DNA from: an uncultured Peptoniphilus sp.
GTDB lineage: Bacteria > Bacillota > Clostridia > Tissierellales > Peptoniphilaceae
Reading direction: 5' to 3'
DNA: 30,947 bases
NCBI GenBank assembly: GCA_902465645.1
Contig: CABQNX010000010.1
Span: 1-30,947 of the forward strand
The position numbers and the translations under genes are program-made. The notes beneath the pieces were generated by a model. The model did no database searches and had not been told where the DNA came from. It saw nothing but the letters and a program-made list of their open reading frames with translations. Positions 8,801 to 14,728 of this stretch are shown in pieces (positions within the stretch are counted from its first letter, which is position 1; each line of letters starts with the position of its first letter).

Positions 8801-10540
8801 TTGGGTATCACCAGCGTCCACATCTTTTTGTGGATTCTTTATATCCTTGTTTCCAATTCCACTTACATCAGCATCATCTTCATAACCCTTTTTAGTTATT
8901 AAGAATTTCCTAGTAACATCTTTTGTACCATCAGACATAGTGATTGAAAATCCCTTGTGGAAGGCAGCCTTAAATCCAGGCATATTGAAGCGGATTTGTG
9001 CAACACCAAAATCTTGGTCAGGGTCTGTAGTGAAGGAATAAGATCCATCATCATTCTTCACAAGCTCAACAGGCTTTCCATTTAAAAATGCAAGATTAGA
9101 TAAACTTGCCTCTGGTAGATTAACTCCTTCGTCTCCAAGAGTTTTGATAGTAAACTTGAATTTACTATCACTCTTGTCCTTATTAACTTGAACTAAAAGG
9201 TCAAGAGGAGTCTTATCTGGAATGTGGTAGGTATCTTTATCTAAATCCTTTCCAACCTTACCAGAAGGATCTAGTGGATAAAGCCTAAATTCAGGTGTAC
9301 CATCTGTGTACTTAGGATCAATATCTTTATCTGCAAGAGCTTGTTTAAAAGCTTTTTCGGCTTTTCTAAAGTCTTCTAAAAGTTGATCAAAGTTATCAGC
9401 TTTACCCTTAGTATTTTCTGCATCAATTGCATCATTAAGAGCTTTTTTTGCAGCCAAATACTCATCATAGATTCTCTTGCCTTCTTTTGTTGAAGATTCT
9501 TCTTTAATACCTATTGTAGGTGACTTGCTTAATTCTTCTGCAGCAGATTTCTCGTCTGCATCTAGGATACGAGGAACTTTAAAGTTTCCAAGTTCCTTAT
9601 TTAAAGTGTCAATTTTATCTTTGATTTTTTCAAGATCTTCAGCTTTTAAATCTTCTTTAGCTGCTTCTGCCTTTAGGTTTTCATACTCATTTTTTAGCCT
9701 GTAGTACTCTTTTGTTCTCTCTTCATCTGTGAAGCGATTTAAAATTTCCTTATCTAGCTTTTCTGATGAGCCAAGAGCGTCAAGATACTTTTGATTGTAT
9801 TCTTTTTGAAGTTCTGCTTTTTTTGCAGGATCTTTTTCACTTTCAATCTTCTTTGCTAAGTCAGCTAAGTCTTTATTATTTGTGTTGACTTCTGGCTTGG
9901 AATCTTCAGCCGGAGCTTCTGCTTTTTTTCCTTCTTCTGGATTTCCTGTATCTTCTGGATTAGGATTTTCTTTTGTTTCTCCAGTTTCGTCAGCAGGCTT
10001 TTCTTCCTCTGTTTTTTCAGGTTTTTCTTCTGGAGTGTCAGCTTCTTCTGCTTCAGTTTCGTCCTTTTGGGAAGGACTTGTTGAATCAGCTTGACCTTCT
10101 GTAGTTTCAGGATTATTTTCTGTAACTTTATTTTCAGAAGGAGCTCCAGAATTATCTACAGGGTCAGTTTTTTCTGCGATTTCAGAATCTTTTTCAGAGT
10201 CAGATTTTTCTGTGCCCTCAGAATTATCTGCGACTTCAGAATTTTCTACAGCTTCAGAAGTTTTTGTGGCTTCAGAGTTATTTGCAGCGTCACCTGTCGC
10301 TTCAGGCTCAGAAGGATTTTGCTTTTGATCTGAAGTATTTTCTTCAGTGTTTCCTTCATCCTTAGTTTCTGTTTTTTGGTCTTTTGTTAAAACCTTTTCA
10401 TTTATGGGAGAGTTTTGTGAACTTTCACTAGCAACAGGATTATTCTTGTCACTAGAATTTTCTTCTTCAGCATAAACTCCACCATGCACAAAGAGTGTCA
10501 ATATTAGAATAAAAAATAAGACATTTAGTTTCTTGTTCAT
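2891..10540 (-). CDS. Giant sortase-anchored surface protein (2549 residues)
   Basis: A signal peptide occupies residues 1-24 (cut after VYA). Residues about 25-225 are an acidic, low-complexity Ser/Glu/Thr/Asn/Pro stretch with repeated 'NSE..' blocks. Residues about 225-420 are helical and charged. Residues about 420-1130 are beta-rich with many short 'GKxYxxDGKxL' motifs. Residues about 1700-1850 hold a Cys cluster (KKCCYPGIGHC). Residues about 2313-2423 (VRFDIYQIETDEEG to YKYEIAEVPLKGYE) look like a Cna-B type domain, which often carries a Lys-Asn isopeptide bond. Residues about 2427-2477 are a Pro/Glu/Lys wall-spanning repeat. The C-terminus is a sorting signal: IPKTG at 2518-2522, a hydrophobic segment, and RRKLER. 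The ribosome binding site is AAAGGAGGGG just before the ATG. The middle matches no family I know. An adhesive or scaffold role is inferred from the architecture. The reading frame is uninterrupted over 7.6 kb. Confidence 0.88.
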   Translation of the reverse strand: MNKKLNVLFFILILTLFVHGGVYAEEENSSDKNNPVASESSQNSPINEKVLTKDQKTETKDEGNTEENTSDQKQNPSEPEATGDAANNSEATKTSEAVENSEVADNSEGTEKSDSEKDSEIAEKTDPVDNSGAPSENKVTENNPETTEGQADSTSPSQKDETEAEEADTPEEKPEKTEEEKPADETGETKENPNPEDTGNPEEGKKAEAPAEDSKPEVNTNNKDLADLAKKIESEKDPAKKAELQKEYNQKYLDALGSSEKLDKEILNRFTDEERTKEYYRLKNEYENLKAEAAKEDLKAEDLEKIKDKIDTLNKELGNFKVPRILDADEKSAAEELSKSPTIGIKEESSTKEGKRIYDEYLAAKKALNDAIDAENTKGKADNFDQLLEDFRKAEKAFKQALADKDIDPKYTDGTPEFRLYPLDPSGKVGKDLDKDTYHIPDKTPLDLLVQVNKDKSDSKFKFTIKTLGDEGVNLPEASLSNLAFLNGKPVELVKNDDGSYSFTTDPDQDFGVAQIRFNMPGFKAAFHKGFSITMSDGTKDVTRKFLITKKGYEDDADVSGIGNKDIKNPQKDVDAGDTQDGYVKEDTDKVYDFFSYLKKSNAYIDKVLVNSANGESLPLSSVDITITLPEYNGKFAEMIQKSGLKYHKLEDGKYQLKLDMKTFKGNENFKVEDGKLLYNGEELTPENIANAILEGKDGKKYVDEKGNSFDIVDKNILEDKDSTYKVQDNKLYEKEADGTYKEIGTFDKDKKIKVGKKVYELRGKTLLSYTGEKDIYEGKVTNSGTGENEKAEPDVTVTYEGKQVTVKEDGKESYGGTIVKDKIFQKSGNKEKYLLDQDLKEEGFYSVAKTALISSDGKKYGDLPALTDAEIKSGEKTIDGVTYKIVNNAVFNKEGYILEGLVYKPGLTLIDKFGNPIKGVEVSENNGTYTFTKGKESKKSTDDNISVKNDKIYVNSKNEVVTGDYTPLVGKYYYNGKKFVKAEDKDIIGKKLYEELTKTDLAEKLIETYTKDGNELILDYETPRYYGSTDKNNYYKVDDKIYHKLEDGQGTYLVKADKNGKMEILSQDPVTKIIQTLGDDEVVTDETNIFDAVQNSKFGLRFPGFLAGKDIIYHLDAKIAAKYSAPTGKKDEKGNEIFKEESIFFDKNGKPAEYKEFSKYFTLKRSEGSIESFFKNAPKELKDKLDFNFFNIFFRESNDRDRDEFVKKLLENEAKELYTSKNLNKEGLSKEEKAKLEKERDLLKILKAELQKVKPGAEFKVVDGKLTAVYKDESGKEVEVERSLLWEVGFNNPEGNLFPEDRDTEIIIEDHNMDNRLVYDEIIVNDTRENWDKAKKDWEAKKENKDKKFPGTDEYFFLDQIKDIRLGVSPTYIEGRFVPLGDAFKLTGEDIIKALNNNETSITKTDKSDPNNIISITYQITRDPIKGQVRIKVINAFYKKVENDKDHKFESPAQKTYKEKMGSVIEKLGKLDASSADKLNKSFKTLIQGLHSTETECYDILTKKFEELMKEVEKIEKPEEKSKKLEEIKKVLSNEIKKLELKYLDSKKGTYKFDDMRFNAIRIGLKPNLTIGGAMNPQNTKKLGITSVIVPDIDIPYTDEFGKVLTNKDMYVKAAIQDILKDKTFDKVKDDKFNQKDWNKSEETYKKVMEEAYRRVNKDIDNKKITIKDLVTLDEDKKYGQGKYTVKKGKDLDYKDLAVNEEESIKDNKGNPINPWYVGEGKKAKSLDKKITDEKLKESKAFKDLEDQEIDITAYYMSKMGYDRAKYANKANYKLDKAEQGPGVFGKENSWSKKCCYPGIGHCIKEAGKNLLPGNDGDAGKFGQEGETEKDFELEYTPSTKNYDEENPKVDKSSNKDNIDLSKKEESDGEASDEDKKPEENKSIDFNINVTVDKMTKDQKKLSNALNPENKAEIDEKAYNEKGYFIYKDALIMDILPDIFELTGKSELNLNVDQEGLMANGANAGFSDKEKFETWKKGIKYFYTEDVLSYLKDLEKSDPDKAKVLAKALEAKKITGKQGAILAWLPEFEAPYGSTNQFTFNIKNLRVNEKKYKETEDRENLGQIYTNHAVFANSAEFLYGKKDVTITDGHKGKINKYLQILDKDGNLLKDEEAKKWFKGNAELKFGDKFNYKIKYYQDKGLIETPANPSVVDKEFSLDDIFRNKEHGLRPVLRGYVKVPEGFEVFYKVGDKFISEKELKDEKISLAQVDGIRIKGSYPDKTYQEFILPMMIPELDAKIEDGKVYYIGKDGEKVELGDAEDFFNLGDLTKADKDLIAENTVEGSNTVKVYLDKERFLKVFKEFFDTEGKEIKKDRPEVRFDIYQIETDEEGEPIKDKDGNIKRVKLTDRDGKPLQLVANEGNSFTDKVDGLPIFKKFVSINEDGTVNEKILYYKYEIAEVPLKGYESEIIEFEKTADELGFVFKVKNTEKPEEPEEPEEPEKPEDPEEPKNPPEDPKNPPEEPKTPPKEPEKPEEPKTPSDKSKKETEDLVKTPNKESENTITKLNKVTREGNDTNNIPKTGVREDLMGLFISGILLGVLVFFRRKLER
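3105..3262 (-). repeat. Pro/Glu/Lys-coding tandem repeat (wall-spanning region)
   Basis: Within the giant surface gene, short in-frame repeats encode EEPEEPEKPEDP and EEPKNPPEDPKNPPEEP type units just before the sorting signal. They are imperfect units of 9-15 bases. Such stretches vary in length by slippage, and they also create a long open but spurious Ser/Gly-rich frame on the opposite strand. Confidence 0.7.
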
Positions 10541-10569
10541 TTTTCTCCCCTCCTTTCTTTTGTATATTA

Positions 10570-10586
10570 AGATAATAGAATTATCT
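10570..10586. promoter_or_regulatory. Perfect inverted repeat, candidate operator of the surface-protein operon
   Basis: AGATAAT-AGA-ATTATCT has two 7-base arms around a 3-base centre. It sits just downstream of the probable minus-strand -10 (TATAAT at 10594-10599) and upstream of the AAAGGAGGGG ribosome binding site, where a repressor would block transcription. The protein that would bind it is not known. Confidence 0.4.
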
Positions 10587-10810
10587 CAATATTATTATAC
10601 TCCAAAGACCCTATATTTTGTAGATATTAAGCCGATTTTATTCTGATAAAATACAAAAATGTTTTAGTTTTAATTAATAAAAATAAAAAAATTAAAATTG
10701 ATGGAGAAATCTTATAAAAATAAAAAAATTCAAAGCTTCATAACAAAATAAAATCTCATAAGTTTATTTTTTATCCACTTTAAAGCTATTTATAAAATTT
10801 TGTTTATGAT

Positions 10811-10830
10811 ACTATATAGTAGTATATGAT
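10811..10830 (+). promoter_or_regulatory. Palindrome and probable -10 of nrdA
   Basis: ACTATATAGT (10811-10820) is a perfect palindrome, followed by TATGAT (10825-10830), a plausible -10 with TTGTTT (10800-10805) 19 bases upstream. A half-similar ACTATATGGA recurs at 10850-10859. The position suggests ribonucleotide-reductase control by NrdR, but the NrdR box as I know it (ACACTATATATAGTGT) is two bases longer in the centre, so the match is only partial. Confidence 0.35.
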
Positions 10831-10865
10831 TTAAATAAATGAAAATTCTACTATATGGAGGATTT

Positions 10866-13394
10866 ATGAAAATATTAAAAAGAGATAAGAGAGAGGTTGA
10901 TTTCGATCATTTAAAGATAAAAAATGCCATCGAAAAGGCCTTTGACTCTGTGGGAAAAGATTATGTTGATTCTGTAATAGGCGCCTATGCCCTTGATATC
11001 AAAAACAGCTTACTAAAAAACTATGATCCTAAGAATCCTCCAACTGTTGAGGAGATTCAGGACCTAGTTGAGCTAAAGCTAATTGATGAAAAGGAAATTG
11101 AAGTTGTAAAGGCCTACATCCTTTACAGGAATAGACACTCTGAAGAGAGACAAATCTTGGACAAGTTCGCAAACTACATCACTGACGACAAGGTCCTAAA
11201 GATTTTGAAGTTTGTGAGAAAGAACTACGACCCAAAGGTTTACGAGCTTGAAGACTTGTATAAGAAGTTTGAATCCTTTGTGAAGAAGGACCAAAGTCAA
11301 GATGCCTATCTTTCTGAAATTATTAAGGCTGCAAGTGAGCTTACTGACAAGGATGCCCCTAGGTGGGAATTTATCGCAGCCCTCTTCTTGAATTACGACC
11401 TTGAAAAGAAAATTAGGGCGAATCTGGAAGAGTTTAAGATCAATAATTTCTACGAAAAGATTCTCTTCTTAAGTGAAAAGGGTCTTTACGGTGAATACAT
11501 CATAGAAAACTATTCTAAGGAAGAGATTCTTGAATTGGAAGAATATATTGATAATTCAAGAAATCATCTCTTAAATTATTCTGGTCTAGACCTTCTTATA
11601 AAGAGATATGTAATAAGAAGCCACGACGGGAGGTTTGTGGAATCTATCCAAGAGATGTTTATGGGGATTGCCATGCACCTTGCCATTCCTGAAAAGAATA
11701 AAATTTATTGGGCCAAGAAGTTCTACGACATTTATTCTAGCCTAAAGGTAACTGTTGCCACACCGACTATGTCCAATGCTAGAAAGCCTTACAACCAGCT
11801 TTCTTCTTGCTTTATTGACACAGTGCCAGACACTTTAAAGGGAATTTATCGTTCTATTGACAACTTTGCCCAAATTTCTAAGCACGGTGGTGGAATGGGA
11901 CTTTACTTTGGTAAGGTTCGTGCCACTGGTTCTGATATCAGGGGCTTCAAGGGAGTTGCAGGTGGCGTTATAAGGTGGATAAAGCTTGCCAATGACACTG
12001 CTGTTGCTGTGGACCAATTGGGAGTTCGTCAAGGTTCTGTTGCCTGTTATCTAGATGCTTGGCACAAGGATGTCCCAGAATTTTTACAACTTCGTACAAA
12101 TAATGGTGACGACAGGATGAAGGCCCACGACATCTTCCCTGCTATTTCCTATCCAAATTTATTTTTTGAATTGGCAGAGAAGGACATCAATGCAAGTTGG
12201 TATATGTTTGACCCTCACGAAGTTCTTGAGAAGAAGGGCTATGCTCTTGAGGACTTTTACGGCAAGGAATGGGAAGAAAAATACAGGGAATGTATTGAAG
12301 ATGAGTCTATCTCCCGTCGTGAAATGTCTGTCAAGGACCTAGTTAGACTTATTATCAAGTCACTTACAGAAACCGGAACACCTTTTGCCTTCTACAGGGA
12401 TAATGTAAACGAGATGAACCCTAACAAGCACGTTGGCATGATTTATTCTTCAAACCTTTGTACAGAAATAATGCAAAACATGTCTGCTATTGAAACTCTA
12501 GAGACTACAATAGAAACTGAAGATGGGGACGAAGTTATTGTGACAAAGACTAAGCCAGGTGACTTTGTTGTTTGTAACCTAGCTTCTCTTGTGCTTGGAA
12601 ATATTGACCTTGAAGATGACAAGGAACTAAAGGACATTGTTGCAACAACTGTAAGGGCCCTTGACAATGTTATTGACCTAAACTACTACCCAATCCCTTA
12701 TGCCAAGGTGACAAATAGGAAGTACAGGTCCATAGGTCTTGGAACTTCTGGCTACCACCACGCCCTTGTTAAGGCTGGCATGGCCTTTTCTGACATAGAT
12801 GAGCACTTGAAGTGGGCAGACGACCTTTATGAAAGGATCAACTTCCACGCAGTTACTGCTTCTATGGAAATTGCCAAGGAGAAGGGGTCTTACGACTTCT
12901 TTGAAGGCTCTGATTGGGAGAATGGAAACTACTTCGACCTTCGTGACTACAAGGACGAAAAGTGGAATAAACTTAGGGAAGATGTGAAGGCAAATGGCCT
13001 TAGAAATGGCTATATAATGGCCATTGCTCCAACAGGTTCAACTTCAATTATTGCCGCAACAAGTGCAGGTGTTGACCCAGTTATGAATAGGTACTTCCTA
13101 GAAGAGAAGAAGGGATCAATCCTTCCTAGGGTGGCACCAGACCTAACTCCACAAACTTTCTGGCTATATGAAAATGCCCATGAGCTTGACCAAAACTTTG
13201 TCATCGAGGCTGCTGCCATTAGGCAAAGGCACATTGACCAGGCTCAGTCCATTAACTTCTATATAACAACGGACTTCACTATGAGAAAGATCCTAAACCT
13301 TTATATAAAGGCAGCCAAGGAAAAGTTAAAGTCAGTTTATTATGTGAGAAGTAAGTCTCTAGAAGTTGAAGACTGCGACTATTGTGCATCATAA
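10866..13394 (+). CDS. nrdA: Ribonucleoside-diphosphate reductase class Ia, large (alpha) subunit
   Basis: 842 residues. It reduces ribonucleoside diphosphates to deoxy forms, using the radical supplied by the beta subunit encoded next door. I chose the ATG at 10866, which has GGAGG at 10857-10861; an in-frame ATG 27 bases upstream lacks a ribosome binding site. Residues 1-92 are an ATP-cone (allosteric activity domain). Catalytic residues are all present: Cys315 (QLSSCF) pairing with Cys570 (FVVCNLASL), the radical Cys532 in SNLCTE with Asn530 and Glu534, and the radical-relay Tyr825-Tyr826 (KSVYYVRSK). The C-terminal thiol pair is Cys837/Cys840 (CDYC), two residues before the end, which accepts electrons from a thioredoxin or glutaredoxin. 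The signature HGGGMGL is at 340-346. Length is normal for the family. It forms an operon with nrdB, separated by the 18-bp repeat array. Confidence 0.96.
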   Translation: MKILKRDKREVDFDHLKIKNAIEKAFDSVGKDYVDSVIGAYALDIKNSLLKNYDPKNPPTVEEIQDLVELKLIDEKEIEVVKAYILYRNRHSEERQILDKFANYITDDKVLKILKFVRKNYDPKVYELEDLYKKFESFVKKDQSQDAYLSEIIKAASELTDKDAPRWEFIAALFLNYDLEKKIRANLEEFKINNFYEKILFLSEKGLYGEYIIENYSKEEILELEEYIDNSRNHLLNYSGLDLLIKRYVIRSHDGRFVESIQEMFMGIAMHLAIPEKNKIYWAKKFYDIYSSLKVTVATPTMSNARKPYNQLSSCFIDTVPDTLKGIYRSIDNFAQISKHGGGMGLYFGKVRATGSDIRGFKGVAGGVIRWIKLANDTAVAVDQLGVRQGSVACYLDAWHKDVPEFLQLRTNNGDDRMKAHDIFPAISYPNLFFELAEKDINASWYMFDPHEVLEKKGYALEDFYGKEWEEKYRECIEDESISRREMSVKDLVRLIIKSLTETGTPFAFYRDNVNEMNPNKHVGMIYSSNLCTEIMQNMSAIETLETTIETEDGDEVIVTKTKPGDFVVCNLASLVLGNIDLEDDKELKDIVATTVRALDNVIDLNYYPIPYAKVTNRKYRSIGLGTSGYHHALVKAGMAFSDIDEHLKWADDLYERINFHAVTASMEIAKEKGSYDFFEGSDWENGNYFDLRDYKDEKWNKLREDVKANGLRNGYIMAIAPTGSTSIIAATSAGVDPVMNRYFLEEKKGSILPRVAPDLTPQTFWLYENAHELDQNFVIEAAAIRQRHIDQAQSINFYITTDFTMRKILNLYIKAAKEKLKSVYYVRSKSLEVEDCDYCAS

Positions 13395-13405
13395 AATATT
13401 GATAT

Positions 13406-13603
13406 GTCACAAATTTTTATGAAGTCACAAATATTTATAAAGTCGTGATTTTTTGTGAGGTCACAGATTTTTGTTAAGTGATAAATATTTATAAAGTTAT
13501 AGATTTTTGCAAAGTCCTAATTTTTTGCAAGGTCATGATTTTTTATAAAGTTACAAAATTTTATAAGGTCATAAATTATTCTAAAATCGTAAAAATTATT
13601 AAA
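13406..13603 (+). repeat. Array of about eleven degenerate 18-bp tandem repeats between nrdA and nrdB
   Basis: Units start every 18 bases with GTC/GTT/GTG: 13406, 13424, 13442, 13460, 13478, 13496, 13514, 13532, 13550, 13568 and 13586. Consensus is about GTCACAAATTTTTATAAA; unit 2 (GTCACAAATATTTATAAA) is close to it and the last units are the most worn. Read in the frame ending before nrdB it encodes hexapeptides of the type (Y/C)KV(I/T)(D/N)F, with a single stop at 13475-13477. The same unit, reverse complemented, occurs at 23.6-24.0 kb. Confidence 0.85.
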
Positions 13604-13612
13604 GGAGGAAAT

Positions 13613-14653
13613 ATGCAACTTTCAAAAAGAGGTCTCTTTAATGAAAAGGGAGACATTGAAACTTCCAAGAGGAGGGTCATCAACGGAAACACAACAAACC
13701 TAAATGACTTCAACAACTTGAAGTACAGCTGGACAAGTGATTGGTACCGTCAAGCCATGAATAACTTTTGGATACCAGAAGAAATTAATCTTTTCCAAGA
13801 TGTGAAGGACTACAGGGAACTTGATAAACATGAGAAGACTGCCTACGACAAGATTTTATCTTTTTTGATTTATCTTGATTCACTGCAAACTGCTCAAATC
13901 CCAAAGCTACAATCCTATGTAACGGCAAATGAAATCAACCTTTGCCTTTCAATCCAAGGTTACCAAGAGTCCATCCACTCTCAGTCCTACTCCTACATCT
14001 TGGACACAATTTGTTCTCCAGAAGAGAGGGAAGAGATTCTCTACCAATACAAGGACGACGAAGTCCTCTTAAAGAGGAACAAGTTTATTGGAGACCAATA
14101 CCAAGACTTCTACGAAGATGAGAACTTGGACAACTTTATGAAGTCCCTAATTGCCAACTATATTCTTGAAGGAATCTATTTCTACTCAGGCTTCTCCTTC
14201 TTCTACAATCTTGGAAGGATGGGCAAGATGCCTGGCACAGTTTCTGAAATAAGATACATCAATAGGGACGAGAACACCCATCTTTGGCTCTTTAGGAGTA
14301 TTATCCTTGAGATGAAAAAGGAACATCCAGAGATATTTACAGATGAGAATATAAAGAATTATAAAGAAATGCTTAAAAAGGGTGTTGAGGAAGAGATTGC
14401 TTGGGGTAAGTATGTCATAGGCGATGAAATTAAGGGTCTCAATGAAAAGATGATTGAAGATTACATCATGTACCTTGGCAACTTGCGTTCCAGAAATCTA
14501 GGTTTTGGCAATCTCTTTGATGAAAATATCGACGAGCCAGAATCAATGAAGTGGGTTAGCGAATACTCTGATCCTAACCAAATTAAGACAGACTTCTTTG
14601 AAGCAAGACCATCTGCATATTCAAAATCTTCTGTAATTGAAGATGACCTTTAA
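13613..14653 (+). CDS. nrdB: Ribonucleoside-diphosphate reductase class Ia, small (beta) subunit
   Basis: 346 residues. It holds the diiron-tyrosyl radical that starts catalysis in NrdA. The start is the ATG at 13613 behind AAAGGAGG (13601-13608). A longer open frame from a GTG at 13478 would only add 45 residues translated from the tandem-repeat array and has no ribosome binding site. Metal ligands are visible: Asp89 (IYLDSLQ), Glu119 and His122 (QESIHSQSY), Glu186 (YILEGIYFY), Glu220 and His223 (NRDENTHLW). The radical Tyr126 sits in the SQSY motif, equivalent to E. coli SRSY. So this is the classic oxygen-activated type, with no loss of the tyrosine. It is downstream of nrdA and followed by a terminator. 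Confidence 0.95.
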   Translation: MQLSKRGLFNEKGDIETSKRRVINGNTTNLNDFNNLKYSWTSDWYRQAMNNFWIPEEINLFQDVKDYRELDKHEKTAYDKILSFLIYLDSLQTAQIPKLQSYVTANEINLCLSIQGYQESIHSQSYSYILDTICSPEEREEILYQYKDDEVLLKRNKFIGDQYQDFYEDENLDNFMKSLIANYILEGIYFYSGFSFFYNLGRMGKMPGTVSEIRYINRDENTHLWLFRSIILEMKKEHPEIFTDENIKNYKEMLKKGVEEEIAWGKYVIGDEIKGLNEKMIEDYIMYLGNLRSRNLGFGNLFDENIDEPESMKWVSEYSDPNQIKTDFFEARPSAYSKSSVIEDDL

Positions 14654-14668
14654 TAATAAAGATATTTA

Positions 14669-14697
14669 AGCCGGATTTTTATCCGGTTTTTATTTTT
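14669..14697 (+). terminator. Terminator after nrdB
   Basis: CCGGAT (14671-14676), loop TTTT, ATCCGG (14681-14686), then TTTTTATTTTT. The stem is short but GC-rich with a long T tract. Confidence 0.85.
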
Positions 14698-14728
14698 AAA
14701 AAATTCATCCCTTAAGGAGGTTTATAAG

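Larger units (their letters stand above)
10541..10865. other. Divergent intergenic region between the giant surface gene and nrdA
   Basis: 325 bases, very AT-rich, with no gene seen. It holds the likely promoters for both directions. For the surface gene there is a TATAAT (minus strand, 10594-10599) with a weak TACAAA-like -35, and a perfect inverted repeat (10570-10586) between it and the ribosome binding site. For nrdA there is a 10-bp palindrome (10811-10820) and TATGAT (10825-10830). The centre (about 10640-10790) is A/T runs, with a faint hint of 18-base spacing at 10725-10790 but no clear function. Confidence 0.6.

Noticed and set aside
13406..13603. CRISPR array
   Set aside because: Units are 18 bases, directly adjacent with no unique spacers, and strongly divergent; no cas genes nearby.
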